DNA from: Actinomycetales bacterium
GTDB lineage: Bacteria; Actinomycetota; Actinomycetes; Actinomycetales; Actinomycetaceae
NCBI GenBank assembly: GCA_022838965.1
Contig: JALHDK010000025.1
Span: 1-13,845, forward strand
Reading direction: 5' to 3'
Length of the DNA: 13,845 bases
In this document: piece after piece, positions 1-8,500 of the stretch
Layout of the letters: every line of letters starts with the position of its first letter
How positions within the stretch are numbered: position 1 is the first letter of the stretch
The notes under the pieces: generated by a model
Seen by the model: only the letters and a program-made list of their open reading frames with translations
Database searches by the model: none
What the model was told of the DNA's origin: nothing
Translations under genes and position numbers: made by a program

Positions 1-254
1 ATGAAGTAGAACGCGTCGAACAGGGTCATGCGTGTGACCGCGCCCTCGGCGTCCATTCCCGGGATCACCGTCAGCCCGCCCACCGAGACAGCGAAGATGG
101 CGATCAGCATCACCAGCGGCAGGCGCATCCGCCGCAGGACCAGGAAGATGGCGTCGGTGGTCGAGACCTCGATCGGGATCGCGACGGCACGGCGCCGCAG
201 CCGGCCCCTGGGATCCTCGCGCCGGGCGGCGAGCAGGAGGAGCAGGTTCGCCAT
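1..254 (-). CDS. Potassium channel family protein, N-terminal part (runs off the left edge)
   Basis: The first 84 codons are present, read from ATG at 254-252; the rest lies outside the window. I translated this by hand. A basic cytoplasmic N-terminus contains the stretch EVSTTDAIFLVLRRMRLPL. One transmembrane helix follows at about residues 48-66 (LVMLIAIFAVSVGGLTVIPG), then a turn ending in MTLFDAFYFM. From memory, this pattern (TM1, then an 'FDAFYFM' pore-helix entry) matches two-TM potassium channels of the YugO/TrkA-linked type, where a TxGFGE-like selectivity filter and a TrkA-N domain come next. Neither is visible here, so the pore cannot be confirmed. The start lies 6 bp after the stop of the DUF6394 gene, and a GTGAGG ribosome-binding site overlaps that stop, so the two are probably co-translated. 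Family assignment is fairly sure; ion selectivity is inferred. Confidence 0.7.
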   Translation of the reverse strand, partial: MANLLLLLAARREDPRGRLRRRAVAIPIEVSTTDAIFLVLRRMRLPLVMLIAIFAVSVGGLTVIPGMDAEGAVTRMTLFDAFYF

Positions 255-260
255 GGGGCC

Positions 261-647
261 TCACTGTCGCCGGAAGGAGACCGTCTCGATCACCAGCAGC
301 ACGACGGACACGATGTTGGCGAACAGCGCACCCCCGGAGAGGGAGACGACCATGGCCATCGAGTCCGGGGTGATCCCCGTCGGGGTCGCCTGCGTCGCGT
401 AGATCCACACGGTGGCGGCACCGATGAGCTGCAGGTCCGCGACGAGGCTGGTGGCGAGATGGATCGCCCCGATCTGGGTGCGGTCCCCGAACTTCAGGAC
501 GGTCGCCACGATGTTCACGATCACCGCCGCGTACAGGCCGTTGATGTTGTGCAGCGCCGGATCCGCCATGTCGCCGATGAAGAACCCGAAGTTCAGGGTG
601 GCGGCGAGCAGGACGAAGAAGCCGAAGACGACCTTCTCCAGGTTCAC
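261..647 (-). CDS. DUF6394 family membrane protein
   Basis: A 128-residue hydrophobic protein that I recognise as DUF6394; its function is unknown. It starts at GTG (647-645), with a possible CCGGAG ribosome-binding site about 13 bases upstream, which is longer than ideal. Four hydrophobic segments are visible at about residues 6-26, 37-54, 60-84 and 97-122. Short polar links join them, including the conserved-looking LKFGDRTQIG between segments 2 and 3 and SLSGGALFANIVS in segment 4. The protein should therefore sit in the cytoplasmic membrane with little mass outside it. The potassium channel gene starts 6 bp downstream. From memory, DUF6394 genes often neighbour such channels, which suggests an accessory subunit or partner; that role is inference. 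Nothing enzymatic is visible. Confidence 0.8.
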   Translation of the reverse strand: MNLEKVVFGFFVLLAATLNFGFFIGDMADPALHNINGLYAAVIVNIVATVLKFGDRTQIGAIHLATSLVADLQLIGAATVWIYATQATPTGITPDSMAMVVSLSGGALFANIVSVVLLVIETVSFRRQ

Positions 648-701
648 GAGCGTGACGATACTCCGGCTGACCTGCCTCTTCGCGGCCCTTCGCCGGCCGA
701 A

Positions 702-1049
702 TCACCGCTCCGGGGCGTCGACCATCACCAGGCTCAGGTGGCTGGGGGCGTCCGCGACGAGCGCGTGCACCTCGCCGGGGGCGAGGTAGATGATGTCGCC
801 CGGAGCCATGGCGGTCTCCGTGCCCCCGTGGGTGAAGCGGATGGCGCCGTCGATGAGCTGGACGACCACCGCGCGGGGCGAGGCGTGTTCCGTCAGCATC
901 TCGCCGGTGTCGAAGGCGAAGACGACCACCCGCAGCAGGGCGTTGTTGACGACGACGCGCGACGTCGTCGCCTGCGGGGTCACGGGCAGCGCGGCGAGGA
1001 GGCCTGCGTGCGCGGACGAGGTGGCGACATCGGTGAGGACGTTGGCCAT
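702..1049 (-). CDS. Small cupin-domain protein
   Basis: A 115-residue single-domain cupin starting at ATG 1049-1047. Residues about 48-70 correspond to cupin motif 1 and 84-97 to motif 2 (PGDIIYLAPGEVHAL). Motif 1 is degenerate: His55 is present, but the second metal-binding His of the usual HxH is Ser57 and the usual Glu is not evident. Motif 2 keeps its His (His95). Many short stand-alone cupins have this reduced set, so metal binding may be weak or altered, and an enzymatic role cannot be assigned. Sensing or binding of a small ligand is equally possible. The gene begins 8 bp after the stop of the MFS transporter, and its ribosome-binding region (around AGGTAGG) overlaps the end of that gene. 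It is therefore probably the third gene of the glucan synthase-transporter unit. Fold assignment is firm; function is unknown. Confidence 0.82.
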   Translation of the reverse strand: MANVLTDVATSSAHAGLLAALPVTPQATTSRVVVNNALLRVVVFAFDTGEMLTEHASPRAVVVQLIDGAIRFTHGGTETAMAPGDIIYLAPGEVHALVADAPSHLSLVMVDAPER

Positions 1050-1057
1050 GGCGGTAC

Positions 1058-2578
1058 CTACCTGTCGGGAGGGGGTTCAGGTGACGGTACCACCCGGCGG
1101 CGATCGGCGGCGCGGGGACGGTCGCGGCGGTGATCATGCACCGCCAGCAGCAGGGACCCCGTGAGGGCGGCCGTGATGACCACGTACGACCACGTGAACC
1201 CGACGACGAAGCCCGCGTTCGCCGACACCGTGAAGAACACGGCCGTCACGAGGGCGGTTCCCACGGCCGTGCCGATGCGTTCGGCCGTCTGTTTCACCCC
1301 GCCGGCCGTACCACCGTACCGGGCCGGGACGTCCTCGAAGCTGAGGGTCTGGTTGCAGGCCCCCATCGTGCCCATGCCCCATCCGATGAGCGCGACCGGC
1401 AGGCCGAGCCACCAGAAGCTCACCCCCGTGTCCACCAGCCACACCATGCCGACGGTGGCCAGTGTCCCGAGAATCATGGCGGCGATGGCGAGGACGATGA
1501 GGCGCCGGCCCCGCGTGAGCGCGTGGCGACCCGCCCACCAGGAGGCCACCGCGGAGACCACGGCATTCGGCAGCGTGATCAGCCCGGTGTCCAGGGCGCC
1601 GGCGCCCAGCCCCGACTGCAGCAGGATCGCGAGCACCGCGAACAGCGAGGTGGATCCGAGGAAGAGGGTGCCGGCGATCGCCGTGCCGATGGTGAACGAG
1701 GGGAACGAGAACAGTTCGAGGTCGACCATGGGCTGCCGGCCACGGCGCTCGTAGTGGCGTTCCCACCACAGCCACGCGGCGCCCAGCAGCAGGCCGGCGC
1801 CCACCAGGAGCCAGGTCAGCCCGCCACGGCGCGAGATGAAGGGCCACATCACGGCGAGGACGCTGCCGCCGATGAGGAGCGAGCCCACCACGTCCAGGTC
1901 CACCCGGCTGGACGGTGGGGCGGCGCCGGTTCGCCGGTCGCGCAGGCGCCGCAGCAGGACGCGTTCCCTGCCGAACGGCAGCCAGGAGGCGGCCAGGGCG
2001 ATCCCGGCCAGGCCGAGCGGGACGTTGAGGAAGAAGGACGCCCGCCAGCCGTTCGCCGGTCCGACGGTGTCGATGATGGCCCCCGCCAGTACCGGGCCGA
2101 TCGCCACCGAGGCGCTCACGACCATGCCGAACAGGGCGTAGGCCTTCGCCCGGGCGAGGCCCGTGAAGTACTGCTGGATCATCCCGGTCATCTGGGGGCT
2201 GAACATGCCCGAGCCGACGCCCTGCACGAACCGTGCGGCGTTGAGCTGGAGTGGTGTGGCCGCCAGGCCGCAGGCAAGCGATGCCGCCGTGAACACGAGG
2301 AGGCCCGCCACGAAGACGGAACCACGTCCGAGCAGGTCTCCGGCCCGGCCCGCGGGGATGAGCGACACGCCGAAGGTGAGGGCATAGCCGGCGAGCACCC
2401 ACTGGATGTCGGTGGCCGACGCTCCCAGGCCGGCCTCGATCGTCGGCAGCGCCACGTTGATCGAGGAGACGGCCATCAGGGACATGGAGAGCGGGATGAG
2501 GAGGACGGCCAGCACCCGGTTGCGGTGGAACGTGCGGTCGCACCCGTCGATCCGGATGACTCCCGGATCCTCAGTCAT
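1058..2578 (-). CDS. MFS transporter, DHA2 (14-TM, EmrB/QacA-like) family
   Basis: A 506-residue integral membrane protein with the layout of the 14-helix drug:H+ antiporter-2 family. A short cytoplasmic N-terminus (about 20 residues) is followed by the first helix and the INVALPTIEAGL motif at about 40-51. Next come the loop 2-3 motif A GRAGDLLGRGSVFVAG (77-92) and the antiporter motif C region GPVLAGAIID (161-170) with GWRASFFLNVPLG (177-189). A basic loop at about 203-225 precedes the C-terminal half. The late stretch GGTAGGVKQTAERIG is typical of actinobacterial members. Proton-driven export across the cytoplasmic membrane is the family role; the substrate is unknown. ATG at 2578-2576 overlaps the glucan synthase stop in ATGACTGA, which implies translational coupling. 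This raises the possibility that it exports the glucan or a related molecule (inference). A drug exporter with accidental linkage is the alternative. Confidence 0.92.
   Translation of the reverse strand: MTEDPGVIRIDGCDRTFHRNRVLAVLLIPLSMSLMAVSSINVALPTIEAGLGASATDIQWVLAGYALTFGVSLIPAGRAGDLLGRGSVFVAGLLVFTAASLACGLAATPLQLNAARFVQGVGSGMFSPQMTGMIQQYFTGLARAKAYALFGMVVSASVAIGPVLAGAIIDTVGPANGWRASFFLNVPLGLAGIALAASWLPFGRERVLLRRLRDRRTGAAPPSSRVDLDVVGSLLIGGSVLAVMWPFISRRGGLTWLLVGAGLLLGAAWLWWERHYERRGRQPMVDLELFSFPSFTIGTAIAGTLFLGSTSLFAVLAILLQSGLGAGALDTGLITLPNAVVSAVASWWAGRHALTRGRRLIVLAIAAMILGTLATVGMVWLVDTGVSFWWLGLPVALIGWGMGTMGACNQTLSFEDVPARYGGTAGGVKQTAERIGTAVGTALVTAVFFTVSANAGFVVGFTWSYVVITAALTGSLLLAVHDHRRDRPRAADRRRVVPSPEPPPDR
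2571..2578 (-). promoter_or_regulatory. Stop/start overlap ATGACTGA coupling the glucan synthase and MFS genes
   Basis: On the minus strand the MFS start codon ATG (2578-2576) and the glucan synthase stop TGA (2573-2571) lie within eight bases, in different frames. Ribosomes finishing the very long upstream gene can re-initiate here. No separate promoter has room to act except from inside the synthase gene. The arrangement ties production of the transporter to completion of the synthase. Confidence 0.8.
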
Positions 2579-5500
2579 CCGGACGGGTCTCCATCAGCAC
2601 CTCCACGCGATGACCGGCACCGTCGTCCACCAGGGGGACCACGCCGTCCGGCCGTCGCACGCCGTCGACGACGACGTCCGCCACCCGCCGGGGTGCCGGG
2701 GCGTCCGCACGGATGGCGATGTCCCACGTGGTGTCACCCACCCGGAGGCGGACGTCGGCGCGGGTCCACTCCGGCGGCAGGCACGGCTCGACCGTGAGGG
2801 TGTCCCCGTGTCGCCGCACCCCGAGGACCGCCTCCAGGCCGGCGCGGAACATCCAGCCCGCCGAGCCGGTGTACCAGGTCCAGCCGCCCCGTCCCACGTG
2901 GGGGGGCGCGCCGTACACATCGGCGGCGACGACGTAGGGTTCCACCCGGTACCGCTCCACCTCCCCGGCGGTGCGGGCGTGGTTGACCGGGTTGAGCAGC
3001 TCGAGCAGGGCGCCCGCCCGATCCTCGCGGTGCAACGCCGCCCAGGCGAACACCGACCAGAGGGCGCCGTGGGTGTACTGCCCGCCGTTCTCGCGGACCC
3101 CGGGCGGGTAGGAACGGATGTACCCCGGGTCTGGTTCGGAGGTGTCGAAGGGCGGGGTGAACAGCCGGGCGACACCCTCGAACACCAGCTGGGTGTGGGC
3201 CTCCTCCATCGCCTGGGCGGCCCGCTCCGGATTCGCGGCTCCCGACAGCACGGCCCAGCTCTGCGCGATCGAGTCGATCCGGCACTCCGGGCGGGAGGCC
3301 GAGCCGAGGGGCGTGGAGTCGTCGAAGTAGCCGCGCCGGTACCATGCGCCGTCCCAGCCGTACTCCTCGAGCGCCGCCCGCACGTCCGCCTGCTGCTCCC
3401 GGCAGCGCGCCGCGAACACCTGGTCACCCCGGGTGTCCGCGAGGGCGGCGAAGTCCGTGAGGGTGGCGTGGAGGAACCATCCGAGCCAGACGCTCTCGCC
3501 GGCACCTGCGGCGCCCACGCGGTTCATCCCGTCGTTCCAGTCCCCGGTGCCGAAGAGCGGCAGGCCGTGACGTCCGTACCGGAAGGAGTGCTCGAGCGCG
3601 AGGACGCAGTGGTCGTAGAGCGAGGCGGTCGTGCCCGAGATGACGGGCACGAAGAAGCGTTCGTGCTCGTCCTCGGCCAGAGGTTCACCCTCCAGGAAGG
3701 GGACCCGCTCGTCCAGGATGCCGACGTCGCCCGTGACGGCCACGTAGCGGCACACCCCGTGAGCCAGCCACACGACGTCGTCGCTGATGCGGGTCCGGAC
3801 GCCCGCGCCGGTGGCCGGAAGCCACCAGTGCTGGACGTCACCCTCGTGGAACTGGCGGGCCGCGGCCCGCAGGACGTGCTCGCGCGCCCGGGCGGGGTCG
3901 ACCAGCACGACCGCCTCGGCGTCCTGCAGCTGGTCACGGAACCCGAACGCCCCCGAGGTCTGGTACCACGCCGCCCGGGCCAGCATGCGGCAGGCCAGGG
4001 TCTGGTAGAGCAGCCAGCCGTTCATCATGAGGTCGAAGGACTCGGACGGGGTCGACACCTGGACCGCGGTGAGGCGGTGCTCCCAGCCCGACCGGGCGGC
4101 GTCGAGAACCGCGAACGGATCACGATCCCGGTACCGGTGGATGAGCTCCCGCGCCCCCTCGGGCGTGTACGCCGCGCCGAACAGGACCAGCACACGCACG
4201 CTCCCCCCGGGGTCGAGGGCCACACCCTGCTGCATCGCGGCGCACGGGTCGAGGCCCGCCCCGACCATGCCGGAGAGCGGGAGGCCGCTGGCGACGGCCT
4301 GGGGCAGCTCGGTGCTGCCGTGGAGCCCGAGGAATTCGCGCCGGTCCCCGGTCCAGCACTCCTGCCTCCCGGCCATGTCCAGGAACACCACCTGGTCCCG
4401 ATAGCCCACGCTCCACGGGTTGCGCGCCATGAGGGCGTGGGTTTCCGGATCGTGCTCGGTGACCACGTGGCGTGACTCGCGGGTCCGGTCGTTGCCGAGG
4501 ACGAGCTCCGCGTACGCGGTGACGGTCAGGTGCCGCCGTTCCGCGGTGTGGTTGGTGAGGGTGAGCACCGACAGCTTCACGGGGTCGTCCTCCGGGACGA
4601 AGACGATCTGGTCGAGCTCCACCCCATCCATGTCGTGCGTCCAGCGGGTGTAGCCGAAGCCGTGCCGCGCCGTGTGGCGCCCGATCGCCGCGGCGGGCGA
4701 CGACACCCGCCCGGTGGCCTCGTCCCGGACGTACAGCGCCTCCGACACCGGCGCGGTCACCGGGTCGTTGCGCCACGGGGTGAGCTGGTTGTCCCGGGCG
4801 TTCCGCCACCAGGTGCAGCCGGCGCCCTCCGCGGTCGCGATGAAGCCGAAGTGCTCGTTCGCCACCACGTTGGCCCAGGGGTGCGGCGTCGGGGCCCCCG
4901 GCTCGAGCACGACGACGTACTCGCGGCCGTCGGACGAGAAGCCGCCCAGTCCGTTGAACAGACGCAGCTGCAGGTCCGGCAGGGGCGCGATCGCGCCCGC
5001 TCGCGGCGTGAGCGCCGCCGGCAGGCGGGCGGGCGGGGGCGGGGTGGTCGCGAGCTGCCGGTCGAGCTCGCCGCGGCGCGGGTCGAGGACGACGGCGGCG
5101 GCGCCGAGGAGCGCCGCGAGGGCCTGGGGGTCGGCCTGGTCCCGCCGGACCACGAAGATGCGGCCGTTCGAGTCCGGTGCCCCGGTCCGGGCGCGGATGG
5201 AGCCGGCGATCGACGTGAGCGAGCGATGGACCTCCTGCAGGTAGGAGGTGGGCTGCTCGTTGAGGAGGACCACATCGACGGCGAACCGCTTGAGCCGCCA
5301 GAACTCGAAGGCACGGATGACCTCGCGCGCGAGCTCGAGCTCGGAGGTGTCAGCGGCCCGCACCACCACGATCGGCAGGTCGCCGGAGATCCCCAGCTCC
5401 CACAGGGCGGACTGGGAGCCGGCCATCAGGAGCTGCGGCCCGGATGCCCGCAGCTCCGGCTGCGGGAAGACGACCCGGCTGGCGAGCTCCTGGAAGCGGC

Positions 5501-8500
5501 CGGCATCGTCCGCCGTGATGTCGAGGTGCCGCATCTGGATCTGGGCCTGGGTCCACGCGAGGGCGGTGACCCTGTCGTGGGCGCCGGCCGCGCGGTGCTG
5601 GTCGACGAGCGCCAGCACCTCCTCGCGACTGCCGGCGACGACGGTCCAGTACTGGAGCGAGACGCTGTCGTCCGGGGGGATCTCCACCCGCTGGGTCAGC
5701 GAGAAGATGGGGTCGAGGACGTGACCCGTGGTTCCGGCCCCGGTGATGTCCTGGTCCAGCCGCCGGGGCGAGCGGGGCGAGCGGTTCCGGCCGAGGAAGG
5801 CGAGCCGGTCGGTCTCGGGCAGCGGTTCGCCCACGGTAGTGCCGCCGCACTTCGCGGGGCCTCCGGGAACGATGAAGTGCGCCGCCCAGACCTCGGGATC
5901 GCCGGGGGAGCGGCGGCGGCGCGTCGCGACGATTCCCCCGATGTCCGGCAGGTGCTCGGTCTGGACGAAGAGCTTGGAGAAGGCGGGGTGGGCGTCGTCG
6001 TCGGCCTCGCGTCCGAGGACCAGCTCGGCGTACGACGTGATCGTGAGGACGCGCGGGTGGGAGCTGGCGTTGCGCACCGTGACGGTTCGCACGACGGCGT
6101 CCGACTCGGGGGAGAGGTGGTGTTCCACCGTGGTGCGCAGGCTGCCGTCCTGGCGGACGTAGCGGACGCGGTCCTCGGAGAAGTGGACCGAGTAATGGTC
6201 GGGGGTGCCGCGGACGGGCTCCGCGGTGGCCGACCAGACCCGACCGGTGCGCTCCTCCCGCAGGTAGAGGTAGTCGCCGGTGTCCGGGGTGGTGAGATCG
6301 GGGTGCCAGCGGGTGATCGCCAGTCCGCGCCAGCGGAGCTGACCGCCACCGGCCGGGGTGAGCCGGAGGCTGAGTCGGCCGTTCGAGAGGAGATGCAGCC
6401 CGGGTGCGAGCGCGGCTGCACCCTCGCGGGTCCGTTCGGTGGGCGGGACGGCGGCCCGGGACACGCGCCGTTCCGGTTCCGGGGCCTCCGCCCTGGCATG
6501 GGTGATCGGGACGTCGCGAGGGGCCCGCTCCTGGAGGAGCAGCTCGGTCGCCCGGACGATCGGTTCGGCGTGGAACCGGTCGCGCATGAGGCCGTCGGTG
6601 ACGAGGGCGTGGATCGCGAGGATGGTCATGCCCTGGTGGTGGGCCATGTAGCTCCGCACGACGGCGTGCTGCTGGTTGCGGGCCAGCCGTGACGGGGTGA
6701 AGTCGACGGCCTCGTGATAGCCGTGCTGGCCGCGTGCGCCGATCTCCGCCAGGCGGGCGTAGTTCTCGGCGGCGGCGTCGGGGGCTACCATGGCGGCCAG
6801 GCCGGTGGCGTACGGCGCGATGACGAGGTTGTTCGCCAGCCCCCGGACGATGCCGAGGCCCGGAACCCCGAAGGGGGAGTACTGGTAGTTCTGCTCCTCG
6901 TCACGGGCGTTGAAGCCGGACTCGGAGATGCCCCACGGCACACCCCGCTCGCGGCCGTACTCGATCTGGCGCCGCACCACCCGGGTGGCGGTGCTGCCGA
7001 GCAACCCGGCCTCGGGGGTGCGCATGACGAGCATGGGCATGAGGTACTCGAACATCGAGCCCGACCACGAGAGCAGCACCGCGCCTCCGCCAGCGGCGGT
7101 CACGCCCCGGCCGAGCCGCGTCCAGTGACGGGTGCGGACGTCTCCCTTGGCGATCGCGACGAAACTCCCGAGCCGGCACTCGGACGCGAGGAGGTCGTAG
7201 CAGCTCTCGTCGAGGGTCCCGTCCTCGACCTGGTAGCCCACGGACAGGAGCTCCCGCTGGGGGTCGAGCAGCATGAAGAAGTCCATGCCGTCGAACTCCT
7301 GCCGCGCCTGCTCGGCGATGCGGAGCAGACGGGAGGAGAGGGCCTCGAGGTCGGCCGGTCCGAGGGTGGTGTCACGCCGGAGGGACGTGACGGAGCGTCG
7401 GAGGGCGGTGACCCAGTGGACGGCCTCCGACGTCGCGGGGACCTCCGCCGCCAGCCGCGCGAGGACGTCGTCGATCGCCTGGAGGCCGGTCTCGGGGTCG
7501 AGGCCCGGCAGCCGGGTGATGGCGTCGTCGAGTCGGGCGAGCAGGTCGGAGAGGCCGGGGGTGGCGAAGTGGTCCCGGGTGAGGTCCTCGCGGATGAGGG
7601 CGACGGCGTCGCGCAGCCCCGCGCTGCGATCCACCCTGAGTCCGGGATCCTGCGCCCACTGCCGGCAGGTCGTCGCCACGGCGAGGAGATGACCGGCGAG
7701 GTTGCCGCTGTCGACGCTCGAGACGTACCGGGGCGGCAGTGCCTCGAGGGTGCGGGTGTCGTACCAGTTGAGCAGGTGTCCGTGGTTGTGCTCGAGGACC
7801 GAGACGGTGTGCATGGTGTTCTCGAGCCGGTCCACGGCCTCGGCCAGCCCGATCCAGCCGAGGTCGCGCGCGCCGATCGTGGTGAGCAGGTAAAGGCCGA
7901 TGTTGGTGGGCGAGGTGCGGTGCGCCACCCGGGGCGCCGGGGTCTCCTGGAAGTTGTCGGGCGGGAGATGGTTCTCCGCGGCGGTGACGAAGGTGTCGAA
8001 GAAGCTCCAGGTGCGCCGAGCCACGGCCCGCAGCTGCAGCAGCTGTTCGGGCGAGACGGGCAGTTTGATCGGCTGGTGGAGACGGCTCACGCGCTGGGCG
8101 ATGACGGGAGCGAGGAACCACAGCGCCACGGGAGCGAGGGCGAGAAGCAGGTGCGCGGGTCCGCGGACCACGGCGATCACGAGCAGGACGGCGGGCGCCA
8201 CGAACCCGCCAGCCATCACCTGGACGAAGCGGCGCAGGGTGCCCTTGGCCTGCTTCTGCGCCGCAGCCGCGGTGGTCCACTCCAGCAGGTTCCGGTGGGA
8301 CACGGTCATGCGCCAGAGCGTGCGCGTGATGGCGTCGACCATCATCCACGCCTGGTGGGCGAGGAAGACGACGTTGAGTCCGCCGATGGCGAGCCCCTTG
8401 CCGGCGTCGTGGGCGAGGGCCTGCAGCTGGCTGCGCTTCGTGACCCCGGCCCGGCGGAGCAGCAGCGCCGGGGCGAGCGGGACGAGGGGTGGCAGGAGGA

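Noticed and set aside
683..699. Inverted repeat CGGCC/GGCCG after the cupin stop as a terminator
   Set aside because: The stem has only five pairs with a seven-base loop and no T-run, which is too weak to call in GC-rich sequence.
1130..2797. Plus-strand open frame of 555 codons opposite the MFS transporter
   Set aside because: Its His/Arg/Gly-rich composition mirrors the transporter codons on the other strand, and no hydrophobic or catalytic pattern is present.
2406..4475. Plus-strand open frame of 689 codons opposite the MFS start and the GH94 domain
   Set aside because: It is a shadow of two real minus-strand genes, has a low-complexity composition, and spans their boundary without any motif.
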